Both the position numbers and the translations under genes were made by a program. 64,000 nucleotides of DNA from Pseudomonadota bacterium (GTDB lineage Bacteria; Pseudomonadota; Alphaproteobacteria; Acetobacterales; Acetobacteraceae), in contig JAKBAV010000007.1 in NCBI GenBank assembly GCA_021826225.1, forward strand, positions 1 to 64,000, written 5' to 3'. The notes below the pieces were generated by a model, which saw nothing but the letters and a program-made list of their open reading frames with translations, made no database searches and was not told the origin of the DNA. Below, in pieces: positions 1-10,201 of this stretch. The first letter of the stretch is position 1. Every line of letters begins with the position of its first letter.

Positions 1-2
1 TG

Positions 3-554
3 CGCACGCATAATCCGCTGGCCTCGCCTGGGCCGAGCGGAACCCCGTTCAACGGGTTCAACACCGGCAACGCCAACTCCAACCCGGCCTATCCGGTCGG
101 CAACACGATGACGATGCTGGCCAACGCGATTTACGGTTCGCCATCACTGCGGTTCGATCCGGGCGGCATCACGCTGCTGGGCGAAGTGGAGTATGACAAG
201 CTGCTGCGCGTGACAGCGAACAAGGCGGCGCTGCAGCCGGGCCGCAGCAATGATGCGATGTCGATCGATATGCAGGTGATTCCGGCCTTCTTCGAGGTGC
301 TGCCGAATCTCGAACTGCAATTCCCGGTCTCGCTGAACTATGTCGTGGCCGGCAATTCGCGGGTGCAGTCCACGATGAACCATGGCACGGGCAGCTATTC
401 GTTCGGTGTCAGCGCCATCTACCGTGAGAACTGGAACGCCTCGCTCAGCTATGTCGGGTATTTCGGTAAGGCGTCGTCCAACGCGCTGATCCCCGAGACC
501 GCGGGCTCGCCGGATCGTTCGTATGTCTCGCTGAACCTCAACCACACATTCTGA
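3..554 (+). CDS. DUF1302-like outer-membrane family protein, C-terminal part (5' end outside window)
   Basis: Open frame continues upstream of the annotated ATG at 108 to the window edge; beta-strand rich, ends NHTF; directly followed by a DUF1329-like gene, its usual partner. Confidence 0.75.
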   Translation, partial: RTHNPLASPGPSGTPFNGFNTGNANSNPAYPVGNTMTMLANAIYGSPSLRFDPGGITLLGEVEYDKLLRVTANKAALQPGRSNDAMSIDMQVIPAFFEVLPNLELQFPVSLNYVVAGNSRVQSTMNHGTGSYSFGVSAIYRENWNASLSYVGYFGKASSNALIPETAGSPDRSYVSLNLNHTF

Positions 555-573
555 GTCTCCGAAGTAAAGGGAA

Positions 574-1980
574 ATGGCTATTATGAAACGACGTGATTTT
601 GGCCTGCTCGCGGGCACGAGCCTGGCAACCGCGACCGTGGCTATGGGCGCCACGATGCGCCAGGCGCAGGCGCAGGCAGCGCCCGATGCGACGCTGCTGA
701 CCACAACGCTGACGCCCATGGGCGCCGAGCGCGCCGGCAATGCCGATGGTTCTATCCCCGCCTGGACCGGCGGGCTGGTCTCGCCGGCGCTGCCGCCGGA
801 CCAGCCGGTGGCCGTGCATCTGTTCGAGGATGAGCAGCCGCTCTATACGGTCGATGCCAGCAACATGGCGCAATACGCGGACATGCTGACCGAAGGAACG
901 AAATTCCAGATCAGCAAATACGGCACGAGCCTCAAGGTCTATAAGACCCATCGTACCGCCGCCGTGCCGCAATATGTGGCCGACAATACCGCGAAGAACG
1001 TGACGAGCGCCAAGCTCGATCCACGTGGCGGGCGCTTCGGCTTTACCGGCGCCTATGGCGGCGCGCCGTTCCCGATCATCAATACCGCCGAGCCGCTGGT
1101 CGGCGGCGTGCAGCTGATCTGGAATCATCTCACCGCCTGGGTCGGCTATTCGGATCTGACCATGTTCGCGCCGGGCCTGGTGATGATCAATGGCCAGCTG
1201 ACCCTGGTGGCCGGCACGCTGAGCCGCACGATCTATCCGTATTACGACCCGCAGGGCACGCTGGCGACATTCGGCGGCTATTTCAGCAAGGGACATTATT
1301 ACGATAAGGCGCCGAGTGCGGTCGAGGGCCAGGAAAATCTCGTCTGGCACAGCACCAATGTCAGCCAGCATCCGGATATCGTGTGGTCGCTGCTGAACGG
1401 CCAGGGCCGCGTGCGCAAGGCGCCGGACCAGGCCTATGACACGCCGAATCCGGAATCGAATGGCATTGCCAACCTGGATGAGAGCTCGTGCTTCTATGGC
1501 AACCCGTCGCAGTATGACTGGAGCTACATCGCCAAGAAGGAGATGCTGGTTCCGTATAACTGCAACAAGCTGGCCTTTGTTAATCTGCAGGACGCGCTGG
1601 GCCCGCATGCGCCGGACCCCGATGCCATCCGGTGGGAAAAGCATCGCGTCTGGGTGGTGGAAGCCAATCTGGCGCCCGGCGAGAATAATGTGAATGCCAA
1701 GCGCCGCTTCTACATCGATGAAGACACCTGGGTGGCGTTGCTGGGCGAGGGTTACGATGCCCAGGACACGCTGGTGAAGGCCTATGCCATTTATAACTCG
1801 TGCATACCGTCGCTGCCCGGAACGATCGAGCTGAGCACCGCGACGTATAATCTGACCAACGGCAATTATATCTTTAACGGCAATAATAATTTCGGGCCGT
1901 ATAAGGGCACGCAGTATATTACGCCGCAGAACCCGTCTTTGTTCGATCCGGAGCAGATGGCGGCCAGCGCCAGCTTCTGA
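574..1980 (+). CDS. DUF1329 domain-containing protein with Tat-like signal
   Basis: 468 aa; N-term MKRRDFGLLAGTSLATATVAM; typical DUF1329 features (GGxxFPI, LDEDTWVAL-like). Confidence 0.85.
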   Translation: MAIMKRRDFGLLAGTSLATATVAMGATMRQAQAQAAPDATLLTTTLTPMGAERAGNADGSIPAWTGGLVSPALPPDQPVAVHLFEDEQPLYTVDASNMAQYADMLTEGTKFQISKYGTSLKVYKTHRTAAVPQYVADNTAKNVTSAKLDPRGGRFGFTGAYGGAPFPIINTAEPLVGGVQLIWNHLTAWVGYSDLTMFAPGLVMINGQLTLVAGTLSRTIYPYYDPQGTLATFGGYFSKGHYYDKAPSAVEGQENLVWHSTNVSQHPDIVWSLLNGQGRVRKAPDQAYDTPNPESNGIANLDESSCFYGNPSQYDWSYIAKKEMLVPYNCNKLAFVNLQDALGPHAPDPDAIRWEKHRVWVVEANLAPGENNVNAKRRFYIDEDTWVALLGEGYDAQDTLVKAYAIYNSCIPSLPGTIELSTATYNLTNGNYIFNGNNNFGPYKGTQYITPQNPSLFDPEQMAASASF

Positions 1981-2010
1981 TTCGCCGGTAGAGCGAGAAG
2001 AGACGAAGAA

Positions 2011-2043
2011 CCCCGCCGCGGGACAGCCCGCGGCGGGGTTTTT
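2011..2043 (+). terminator. Rho-independent terminator
   Basis: ccccgccgcggg-acag-cccgcggcgggg followed by ttttt; 12-bp perfect arms. Confidence 0.9.
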
Positions 2044-2073
2044 AGTGCGCGGCGGTCGGGCCGGGGCGTTTAC

Positions 2074-3198
2074 CTACGCCGTCAGGCCGAGGACGGATTC
2101 GGCGCTGTGGTAGGGCTGGCCAAGGGCTTCGGCCACGGCGGCGAAGGTGAGTTTGCCTTCGGCGACATTGAGCCCGTTGCGGAAGTTTTTATCGTCCGAG
2201 AGGGCGGCTTTCCAGCCTTTATCGGCGAGCTTCAGAGCGTAGGGGAGTGTCGCCTGGGTCAGCGCATAGGTCGAGGTGCGGGCGACGGCGCCGGGCATGT
2301 TGGCGACGCAGTAATGCACGATGTTGTCGATGACATAGGTGGGGTCGGAATGGGTGGTGGCGTGGCTGCTCTCGAAGCAGCCGCCCTGGTCGATGGCGAC
2401 ATCCACCAGCACCGCGCCGGGGCGCATATGCCCCAGCATGGCGCGGGTGACGAGCTTGGGCGCGGCGGCACCGGGCACCAGCACGGCACCGATGACGAGG
2501 TCGGCGCCGAACACGGCTTCTTCCACGGCTTCCGAGGTGGAGTAGCAGGTTTTCAGATGCGGGCCGTAAAGCTCATCGAGATAGGCGAGCCGGGGCAGGG
2601 ATTTGTCGAAGATGGTCACATCCGCGCCCATGCCGTGGGCGATGCGCGCGGCATTGGTGCCGACCACGCCGCCGCCCAGCACCACCACCTTGCCCGGCGG
2701 CACGCCCGGCACGCCGGCCAGCAGCACGCCGCGCCCGCCATTGGCCTTCTGCAAGGACACCGCGCCGACCTGCACGGCCATGCGCCCGGCGACCTCGCTC
2801 ATCGGCGCCAGCAGCGGCAGGCGGCCGGCATTATCGGTCACGGTTTCATAGGCGATGGCGATGGCGCCGGAGGCGGCGATGAGCCTGGCCTGTTCCGGAT
2901 CGGGCGCGAGGTGGAGATAGGTGAACAGGATCTGGCCCGGGCGCAGCATCCTGCATTCCACCGGCTGTGGCTCCTTCACCTTCACGATCATATCGGCGCG
3001 GGCGAAAACCTCCGCCGCGGTATCGACGATTTCGGCACCGGCCTTGACATAGGCCTCATCCGGCGCGGCGATGCCGGCGCCGGCGCTTTTTTCCACCAGG
3101 ACCTGGTGGCCGTGCACCCGCAATTCGCGCACCGAGGCTGGTGTCAGGCCGATGCGGAACTCATTATCCTTAATTTCACGAGGCAGGCCGACAAGCAT
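2074..3198 (-). CDS. ald: alanine dehydrogenase
   Basis: 374 aa; [52 protein letters not shown]. Confidence 0.95.
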   Translation of the reverse strand: MLVGLPREIKDNEFRIGLTPASVRELRVHGHQVLVEKSAGAGIAAPDEAYVKAGAEIVDTAAEVFARADMIVKVKEPQPVECRMLRPGQILFTYLHLAPDPEQARLIAASGAIAIAYETVTDNAGRLPLLAPMSEVAGRMAVQVGAVSLQKANGGRGVLLAGVPGVPPGKVVVLGGGVVGTNAARIAHGMGADVTIFDKSLPRLAYLDELYGPHLKTCYSTSEAVEEAVFGADLVIGAVLVPGAAAPKLVTRAMLGHMRPGAVLVDVAIDQGGCFESSHATTHSDPTYVIDNIVHYCVANMPGAVARTSTYALTQATLPYALKLADKGWKAALSDDKNFRNGLNVAEGKLTFAAVAEALGQPYHSAESVLGLTA

Positions 3199-3375
3199 TG
3201 GTTTTCTCCTGTTTGTGGCCTGTTGCGCGGCGGCCTCCCGATGCGGGGTAAACCCGCCGGCCGCTTCTATAGTTTAAAATATTAAACCCTTCAACAAAAT
3301 CATGCGGCATGCCTGCCAATCGCGGCGGGCAATCCGGGTGTTGTGAAGGTATCGTGTGATTATATTAAACAGCGC

Positions 3376-4002
3376 TTAAAAGGCGCGGCGGAAGGTCAGG
3401 TTCAGCCTGAGGGGGCCGAGATGCGGGTGGTGGCCCGGCTTTAGCGGCGCGATGCCATGGAAATACAGCCGTTCGGCGCCGCCCCATGCCACGACATCGC
3501 CGCTGGCCAGCGGGATTTTCGCGATGGGGCCGGTGCGCTGCATCCCGCCCCAGAGAAACACCGCCGGCAGGCCGAGCGAGACGGAGACGATGGGGGCGGT
3601 GAAATCCGCCTCGTCGCGGTCCTGGTGGAGCGCCATTTTCGCCCCGGGGCCGTACTGGTTGACCAGGCAGACATCCGGGGCGAATCCGGTAAACCCGGCG
3701 GCCTCGGCGGCGCGGGCTGCGAGATTGCTGAACAGCGCCGGCATTGCGGGCCAGGGCTGGCCGGTGAGCGGGTCGCGCGGGGTGTAGCGGTAGCCGCGCC
3801 GGTCACTCACCCAGCCGGCGGCGCCGCAACTGGTCATGGCGGCTGACATCTTGCCGCCGCGCGGCGTGAGCATCACGCGGAAGGGCGAAACCGTGGCGAG
3901 GCCGCGTGCCGCCTCGATCAGGGCTGCCTCCTCGGCCAGGGCAAAGCCGGGCAGCCGCACCAGGCCCGGAACGGCCGGGGCGCCGAACAGATCGGCGTTC
4001 AC
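3376..4002 (-). CDS. alkB: alpha-ketoglutarate-dependent dioxygenase AlkB family
   Basis: NQYGPGAKMALHQDRDE and RLNLTFRRAF signatures; GTG start at 4002 more likely than the 4035 start. Confidence 0.88.
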   Translation of the reverse strand: MNADLFGAPAVPGLVRLPGFALAEEAALIEAARGLATVSPFRVMLTPRGGKMSAAMTSCGAAGWVSDRRGYRYTPRDPLTGQPWPAMPALFSNLAARAAEAAGFTGFAPDVCLVNQYGPGAKMALHQDRDEADFTAPIVSVSLGLPAVFLWGGMQRTGPIAKIPLASGDVVAWGGAERLYFHGIAPLKPGHHPHLGPLRLNLTFRRAF

Positions 4003-4199
4003 AGCGTCAGCGTGCCCTCGACCAGGGTGATGCAATCGCCGCCGATCCAGAAGGCGCCGGCCTCATGTTCCACATGAATGCGGCCTTCGCGCCCCAGGCA
4101 GGTGCCTTGCGCCGCCGTGCCGTGCACCACGGCCACCGGGTTGCCCTTGCCGGGACGCGCCGCGAAGACATCTACCTGGCGGAAGGGGAATACCGGCAC
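3999..4199 (-). pseudogene. PhzF-family remnant: N-terminus fused in frame to C-terminus
   Basis: 66 aa; FRQVDVFAARPGKGNPVAVV is PhzF-like N-term, QGTCLGREGRIHVEHEAGAFWIGGDCITLVEGTLTL is PhzF-like C-term; the middle of the ~280 aa family is absent. Confidence 0.75.
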
Positions 4200-4203
4200 G
4201 GGT

Positions 4204-4392
4204 TCAGCCTGTGACCATCAGCGCCACCACCAGCGCCACGGCGACGGCCTGCAGCGCCACGCGCCAGCGCATGAGTTTATTGGAGACGCGCGGGTCGCGA
4301 TCCTTGTTGGCGATGCCAATCGCCCCGGCCAGCATCACCACCACCACCGCCAGCATGTCGACCGCGAGCAGCACCATCAATATCGTTTTCAT
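4204..4392 (-). CDS. small twin-transmembrane protein (HIG1-like)
   Basis: 62 aa with two hydrophobic helices separated by NKDRDPRVSNKLMRWRV. Confidence 0.65.
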   Translation of the reverse strand: MKTILMVLLAVDMLAVVVVMLAGAIGIANKDRDPRVSNKLMRWRVALQAVAVALVVALMVTG

Positions 4393-4473
4393 GCCTCCTA
4401 TATAGCCTCGCCGGGGAATTTGCCTATCGCCCCGTGGTTGACTTCTCCGGCAATCGCCTCACACCTGCCGGCC

Positions 4474-6834
4474 ATGCGCTCTGCCTACTTTCTCATCCTG
4501 CTCCTCATCCTGGTGCCGCTGGCGCCCGGTTTTGCTCCCGTTTTGGCTGAGGCTCAGGTGCCGGCCGCGTCGCTGGTGGCGCACAAGCCTCCGGTACAGC
4601 CAGCGAGCCCGCCCGCCGCCGCGGCGCCGCACGCTCCGGCCATCATCCCCGGCTCGGCCCTGGCCGCGCTGACCGGCGCGGCCGCCCCGGCGCCCGTGGC
4701 GGCGACGCCGGAGCCTTTCGGCACCGGCCAGTTCGGTTTTGTCATCACCGGCGCGCTGGGCAGCGCCGCGACGCGGGATTTTCATGATTTTGTCACCGCG
4801 ATCCATTCTTCCACCCGGCTTGCCCCGGTTGGTGACTGGCTGCGGACCTTCCCGGCGGACCAGGCGCGCCGCGCCGCCGCCATCGCCATTCTCGAGGCGC
4901 TGCTGCTCGCTCTGCTTCCGGCGGTGCTGGTCGATGGCGTGATCCGCCTCGGCCTGCGCCGCCCGGCGGCGGCCTGCGCGCGCTGGGCGCTGCCACGGCG
5001 GGAGGAGTTTCTGCCCGATGTCGAGATTGCCGCCGGCGAGGACGCGCCCGCCGCGCCCGCTTCCAGCGAAACCGCCGCACCCGTGCCCGCGCGGCGGCTG
5101 GTCTCGCTGCGGGCCTGGCTGCGCCGCCTCGGTTTCGCGCTGCTCGTTCTGCTGCTCGCTTTGCTGCCGCTGGCCGGCTTCATCGCCACGGCGGAGGTGT
5201 TTCTATCAAGCAACCTCATCGCCACCCATGCCGCGCGTCTTGTGGTCACGGGCATCGGCAATGCCTATCTGCTTGCCCGGGCGGTGCAGGAGCTGGCGCG
5301 TTTCTTCGTCAATCCGGCGGCGCCGTCGCTCCGCATCGTCGCCATGCCGAGCTCGCGGGCCCGGGCCTTCATGTGCTGGCTGCTGGTCGTTCTCGCCACG
5401 GTGGTATTCGCCTACAGCCTGATTTCCTGCGCCGTCATACTCGGCCTGCCACAAGACGGGGCTGCCGGGCTTACCCGCATCGCGGCGCTGGTGGTGCATA
5501 TCGAGCTGGCCTTCGCCATCTGGCGCGGCCGCCGGGTGGTCGGGGCGTGGATCGCGGGGGACCGTGCCGCCACCGGGGCGTTTGCCGGGCTGCGCCACCG
5601 GCTTGGCCGCATCTGGCATTATTTTGCACTGTTCTACGTTATGGCGCTATGGGTCGCCTGGGCGGGTGGGGTGAATAACGCCTTCATCGTATTGCTGCGC
5701 GCGGTGCTCGTGCTCGTCGCCGCCCTGGCCGTGGGCCGCCTTGCCTGGACCGGCAGCGCCACGCTGCTGGAACGTATTTTCCCCGCGCCGGATGATAGCG
5801 GCCAGGCCCGGCGCCCGGCGCTCCTGGCCCGCGCCCGCGCTTATAACCCGTTCCTGCGCGCGCTCATCCGCGCCCTCATCGCCGCCGCGGTGCTGCTATT
5901 CGTGCTGCAGGGCTGGGGCATCGACGCGTTGGCCTGGCTGCGCGGCAATGCGGTGAGCCGCGCTCTGCTGGGCGCTTTGTCCGGCGTGCTCGTCACCACC
6001 GGCGTCGCGATCATCGTGTGGGAAATCTTGAATGCCGTGCTGCAATCGCGGGTCGACCGGCTGACCGCCACGGGGCGCACCCGCCAGGCGACCAGGCTGC
6101 ACACGCTGGCGCCGATCCTGCGCGCCGCCATCGGGACGCTGATCTTCGTGGTGGCGCTGGTCGTCGCGCTGTCGGAAATCGGCGTCAACACCACCGGGCT
6201 GCTGGCGGTCTCCTCGATTGCCGGCATCGCCGTGGGTTTCGGCAGCCAGAAGCTGGTGCAGGATATCATCACCGGGCTGTTCCTGCTGCTTGAGGATGCC
6301 GTCCAGGTCGGTGATGTGGTGAGTCTGGGCGGCATGACCGGCACGGTCGAGCGGCTTTCCATCCGCACCATCCGCTTGCGCGCGGGCGATGGGTCCATCA
6401 ACATCATCCCGTTTTCCGCCGTCACCATCGTGACCAACATGACGCGCGATTTCAACAATGCCGAGATCAGCATCACGGTGAATTACGGCGAGGATATCGA
6501 TCATGTCTGCGCCGTGCTCCTGGATATCGGCCGCGACATGCGGGCCGAGCCGGCCTGGGGCGCGATGATGCGCGATGATCTGCAGATTTTCGGCCTGGAT
6601 AAATTCGGCGATCAGGGGCTGGTGATTTCCGGTGCGATCCGCACCGGGCCTGGCCAGCATTGGGCGGTGCGGCGCGAGTTTTACCGCCGCGTGCAGCAGC
6701 GTTTCGCCGCCGAGCATATCCGCATGCCGTTCGGGCCGCAGGGCATGTTCAGGCTGGAAATGCAGCCCTCCGCGCCCGCCGCCGCCGGGCCGGCAGGGCC
6801 GGATGGGGCGCAGCCGGCCGCAACGCGGAGCTAG
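4474..6834 (+). CDS. MscS-family mechanosensitive ion channel
   Basis: VSSIAGIAVGFGSQKLVQDIITGLFLLLEDAVQVGDVV; signal-like start at ATG 4474 preferred to 4078. Confidence 0.9.
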   Translation: MRSAYFLILLLILVPLAPGFAPVLAEAQVPAASLVAHKPPVQPASPPAAAAPHAPAIIPGSALAALTGAAAPAPVAATPEPFGTGQFGFVITGALGSAATRDFHDFVTAIHSSTRLAPVGDWLRTFPADQARRAAAIAILEALLLALLPAVLVDGVIRLGLRRPAAACARWALPRREEFLPDVEIAAGEDAPAAPASSETAAPVPARRLVSLRAWLRRLGFALLVLLLALLPLAGFIATAEVFLSSNLIATHAARLVVTGIGNAYLLARAVQELARFFVNPAAPSLRIVAMPSSRARAFMCWLLVVLATVVFAYSLISCAVILGLPQDGAAGLTRIAALVVHIELAFAIWRGRRVVGAWIAGDRAATGAFAGLRHRLGRIWHYFALFYVMALWVAWAGGVNNAFIVLLRAVLVLVAALAVGRLAWTGSATLLERIFPAPDDSGQARRPALLARARAYNPFLRALIRALIAAAVLLFVLQGWGIDALAWLRGNAVSRALLGALSGVLVTTGVAIIVWEILNAVLQSRVDRLTATGRTRQATRLHTLAPILRAAIGTLIFVVALVVALSEIGVNTTGLLAVSSIAGIAVGFGSQKLVQDIITGLFLLLEDAVQVGDVVSLGGMTGTVERLSIRTIRLRAGDGSINIIPFSAVTIVTNMTRDFNNAEISITVNYGEDIDHVCAVLLDIGRDMRAEPAWGAMMRDDLQIFGLDKFGDQGLVISGAIRTGPGQHWAVRREFYRRVQQRFAAEHIRMPFGPQGMFRLEMQPSAPAAAGPAGPDGAQPAATRS

Positions 6835-6838
6835 GCGC

Positions 6839-7972
6839 ATGGCATTCGCCGAGGCCGCCGCGGCGCCGCTGCTGCGCATGCGGCTGATCTTCGCCATGGC
6901 GGGCATCGGCATCTCGGTCTGGGCGCTTACCGTGCCGTTCGTGAAAATCCGCTTCGGCCTCGATGATGGCACGCTCGGCCTCATGCTGCTCGCGGGCGGC
7001 GCCGGCGGCGTGCTGATGATGCCGTTTGCCGGGCTCATCATCGCCCGCTTCGGCAGCCGCGCCACTTTGACCGCCGCCGGGGCTGGCGTGGCGCTGCTGA
7101 TGCCGTTGCTCAGCCTGGCGCCCTCGGCGGCGATCTTCACCCTCTTGTTGTTCCTGTACGGCGTGCTGTTCGGCGCGCTGGACATCGCCATGAACGCGCA
7201 AGGTGCGGTGGTGGAGCGGCTGAGCGGTGGGCTTCGGATGTCCGGCTTTCATGCCTGCTACAGCATCGGCACGCTGGGCGTGGCGCTCGTCATCACCACG
7301 CTGCTGCATTTCAATGTGAGCTACCCGCTCTGTGCCGCGCTTGCCGCCGCCGCCATGCTCGCCATGCTGCTGGCGGCGCCCGGGCTGATCGGCCATGCCG
7401 GGGATGCCCCGGCCACGGCCAGGAGATTCGCCCGGCCCAATGCCGCCGCCATCCTGCTCGGCCTGTGCTGCTTCGCCTGTTTCATGACCGAGGGTGCGGC
7501 GACCGACTGGAGCACGATTTTTCTGCGCTTCGACCGTGCCATGCCGCTCGATACCGCGCCCTATGGCTATGCCGCCTTCGCCGTGGCGATGACGCTGGCG
7601 CGCTTCCTGGGCGATGCGGTGGCGACCCGGCTCGGCCAGCCGGCGGTGATGCGCCTGGGTTGCGTGCTGGCGGTGGGCGGTTTTGGTCTGGTCATCTTCA
7701 TCACCACGGGCTGGGTCGATGTATTCGGCTTCTTCCTCGTCGGCCTCGGCACCGGCAATATCGCCCCGCTGGTATTTTCCGCCGCCGCCCGGGTGCCCGG
7801 CATGGCGCCGAACCACTCCGCCCCGGCGATCATGGCGCTGGGCTATGCCGGTTTTCTCATTGGCCCGGTGATGATCGGCGTCGTCGCCCACCATCTCGGG
7901 CTCGGTTTCGCCCTGGGGGTGGATGCGGTGCTGCTCGGCGCCACCTTCTTCGCGGCGCGGGTGGTGGGTTAA
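6839..7972 (+). CDS. MFS transporter
   Basis: Multiple TM segments, GTGNIAPLVFSAAARVPG; start MAFAEAAAAPLLRMRLIF. Confidence 0.85.
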   Translation: MAFAEAAAAPLLRMRLIFAMAGIGISVWALTVPFVKIRFGLDDGTLGLMLLAGGAGGVLMMPFAGLIIARFGSRATLTAAGAGVALLMPLLSLAPSAAIFTLLLFLYGVLFGALDIAMNAQGAVVERLSGGLRMSGFHACYSIGTLGVALVITTLLHFNVSYPLCAALAAAAMLAMLLAAPGLIGHAGDAPATARRFARPNAAAILLGLCCFACFMTEGAATDWSTIFLRFDRAMPLDTAPYGYAAFAVAMTLARFLGDAVATRLGQPAVMRLGCVLAVGGFGLVIFITTGWVDVFGFFLVGLGTGNIAPLVFSAAARVPGMAPNHSAPAIMALGYAGFLIGPVMIGVVAHHLGLGFALGVDAVLLGATFFAARVVG

Positions 7973-8685
7973 GGCTTTTTGGCCACGGGCATGTGGCTGG
8001 CCGGGCCGTAGAAAACGTCCTCCAGCAAGGTGACCACCTCCTGGCGCCGCAGGCCTTTGGGCACTGGCGGGTAGATGCTCACGCGCACCGGGCCGGGTTT
8101 TTTATCATAGGCCTTGCGGCTCCAGCGCAGGCCGGCATTGGTGCCGGCGGGCAGCACCGGCACGCGCACCGCCTGAGTGAGCGCCACCACGCCGTTGCGG
8201 ATTTCCCCGCGCTTGCCGTAGGCAACCCTGGTGCCCTCGGGAAATATGATCAGCTGGCGGCCCGCCGCCGTGGCCGTTGAGGCGGCCGCGACCATCTCGC
8301 GCAGCGCCGCGCCGCCGCCGCCGCGATTGACCGGGATCATCCCCGCGGGTTCGAGCAGCGAGCCGAAAAGCGGGATGCGCCGCAGCTCCTTTTTGAACAC
8401 GAAAGCCGGGCGCGGCACGATGGCCAGCCAGATGAGGATGTCGAGCGCCGACTGATGCTGTGCCGCGATGACCGCGCCGCCCGGCGGCAGATGCTCCAGA
8501 CCCTCGACCTCGATGCCGATGCCGCAGCACACGCGCAGGCCCCACAGGCAGATGCGCCCCCACAGCCGCGCCACCGGCAGGGCGCCGCCGGGCGTGAAGC
8601 GGCCGATGAGCACGCCGTAGAGGCTGAGCAGCGTGCCGCTGCCGAACATGATGATATTGAAGCCGGTGGAGCGGAGGAGCTGCAT
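7969..8685 (-). CDS. plsC: 1-acyl-sn-glycerol-3-phosphate acyltransferase
   Basis: AAQHQSALDILIW (NHxxxxD-like), FPEGTRVAYGKRGEIRNGV. Confidence 0.88.
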   Translation of the reverse strand: MQLLRSTGFNIIMFGSGTLLSLYGVLIGRFTPGGALPVARLWGRICLWGLRVCCGIGIEVEGLEHLPPGGAVIAAQHQSALDILIWLAIVPRPAFVFKKELRRIPLFGSLLEPAGMIPVNRGGGGAALREMVAAASTATAAGRQLIIFPEGTRVAYGKRGEIRNGVVALTQAVRVPVLPAGTNAGLRWSRKAYDKKPGPVRVSIYPPVPKGLRRQEVVTLLEDVFYGPASHMPVAKKP

Positions 8686-8691
8686 GACGCC

Positions 8692-9321
8692 TCAGGATAC
8701 AGAAGGACGCAGCGATGCCGCAAGCCGCCCCAGCCCGGCCCGCACCGCGAGGAATTTGGTATACTCTCCGGCGAGCAGCCGTAATGTCGGCAGGTTAAGC
8801 ACCTTGCGCATGGCGGGCGGGCGCACGGGATAGGGGATCAGCGTTTCATCGGGCATCGCCGCGCGCATTTCCTGCATGGCGCGCGGCATGTGGTAATCCG
8901 CCGTCACGATGATCAGCGAATGGAGGTGATGCGCGCGGGCCCAGTTCGCGGTTTCCAGCGCGTTGCCGTGGGTGGTGTCTGCGAGATGCCCGATGGTGAT
9001 TTCGGCGGCATATTCGGTTGTGGCGGTGGCGTCGTCCTTGGTGAAATCGCCGAGATAGGTGCCGCGCCCGGCGCCCGAGATTAAAAGATGGGGGGCCTGG
9101 CGGTTGGCGAGCAGGGCCATGGCCTGGCTCACGCGGTCATCGCCGCCGGTGAGCGCCACGATGCCGTCGGCCGGCGGCAGCGGGTTGGGCGGGGCGGAGG
9201 TGAATACGACGACGAGGAAGACCGCGAAGCCCGCCAGCCACAAAATCCCGAGCCATGTGCAAAGCCGCAGGAGGAAGCGCAACAGCCGGAACCGGCGCCG
9301 CCGGGGGCGGGGGCGCGCCAT
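8692..9321 (-). CDS. YdcF family (DUF218) protein
   Basis: ADGIVALTGGDDRVSQAMAL, LIVTADYHMPRAMQEM. Confidence 0.85.
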   Translation of the reverse strand: MARPRPRRRRFRLLRFLLRLCTWLGILWLAGFAVFLVVVFTSAPPNPLPPADGIVALTGGDDRVSQAMALLANRQAPHLLISGAGRGTYLGDFTKDDATATTEYAAEITIGHLADTTHGNALETANWARAHHLHSLIIVTADYHMPRAMQEMRAAMPDETLIPYPVRPPAMRKVLNLPTLRLLAGEYTKFLAVRAGLGRLAASLRPSVS

Positions 9322-9322
9322 G

Positions 9323-10201
9323 TCAGGCGAGGCTCCGCAGCCAGCCGCGCACGGTGAGCTGGGCGGTGACCCAGCCAATGCCGGCGGCGGCCAGCGGCAG
9401 CATGGGCAAGGCGAACCAGAGCGGCGGGGGCAGGTTGAACAGGCCGCCAGCCGCGCCGCTGAAGGGTGTTGCCAGGGCCGCCAGCCAGGCCAGTACCGGC
9501 AGCGCCAGCAGCGTGCCCGCGATGGCGCCGGCCGCCACTAGCAGCGTGGCGCGGCTGGCGAAGCGGTTGGCGATATCGCCATCCTGCGCGCCGAGGCCGT
9601 GCACGATGGTGATGGTGTCACGCCGTTGCGCGAGCCCGGCCCGCGCCGCCACGCCGACCACGGCGGCGGCGACCAGCGCCACGATGACGAGTACTGCGGC
9701 GGCGCAATCCTGCAGCGAGCCGGTCAGCGCCGCCACCCGCGCCGCCCAGACCGCCCCGGCATCGACCAGCGTGCCGGGGCTGACCACGCCGAGCGTGGCA
9801 CCCAGCGCATCCGGCGCGCCCGGCCCGGCCCAGCTCGCGGAGATGACGCCGGGCATGCGCAGGCCGAGCTGCGCGACATTTTCGCCCAGCCAGGGCGCGA
9901 GCAGGGTGTTTTCATCGGCCTCGCTCATCACGGTGGGGTTGATGACGCCCGGGGTTCGCGCCAGCATGGCCTGCACGGCGGCGAGCCGCGTGAGCTTGCC
10001 GGAAACATCCGGGTCGTCCGGCTGGGGCACCTGGATGGTGAGGGTGGCGCCGGCCTGAACCCGCCAGGAGGCGGCCAGGCTGGCGCTGGCCAGGGTGCCG
10101 GCCAGCGCCAGCGCCGCGAGGAAGCTCATCGCCGCCACCAGCACCGGCAGCAGCCGGTCGGCCAGGGCGGCGCGCAGGCCGAGATCATCCCGCCTAGCCA
10201 T
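9323..10201 (-). CDS. ftsX: cell division protein FtsX
   Basis: Overlaps ftsE; FtsX permease topology, VHGLGAQDGDIANRFASR. Confidence 0.88.
   Translation of the reverse strand: MARRDDLGLRAALADRLLPVLVAAMSFLAALALAGTLASASLAASWRVQAGATLTIQVPQPDDPDVSGKLTRLAAVQAMLARTPGVINPTVMSEADENTLLAPWLGENVAQLGLRMPGVISASWAGPGAPDALGATLGVVSPGTLVDAGAVWAARVAALTGSLQDCAAAVLVIVALVAAAVVGVAARAGLAQRRDTITIVHGLGAQDGDIANRFASRATLLVAAGAIAGTLLALPVLAWLAALATPFSGAAGGLFNLPPPLWFALPMLPLAAAGIGWVTAQLTVRGWLRSLA

Noticed and set aside
4078-4473. Extended N-terminus of the MscS-like ORF
   Set aside because: Histidine-rich extension is antisense to the small TM and PhzF remnant genes; signal-like ATG at 4474 is better
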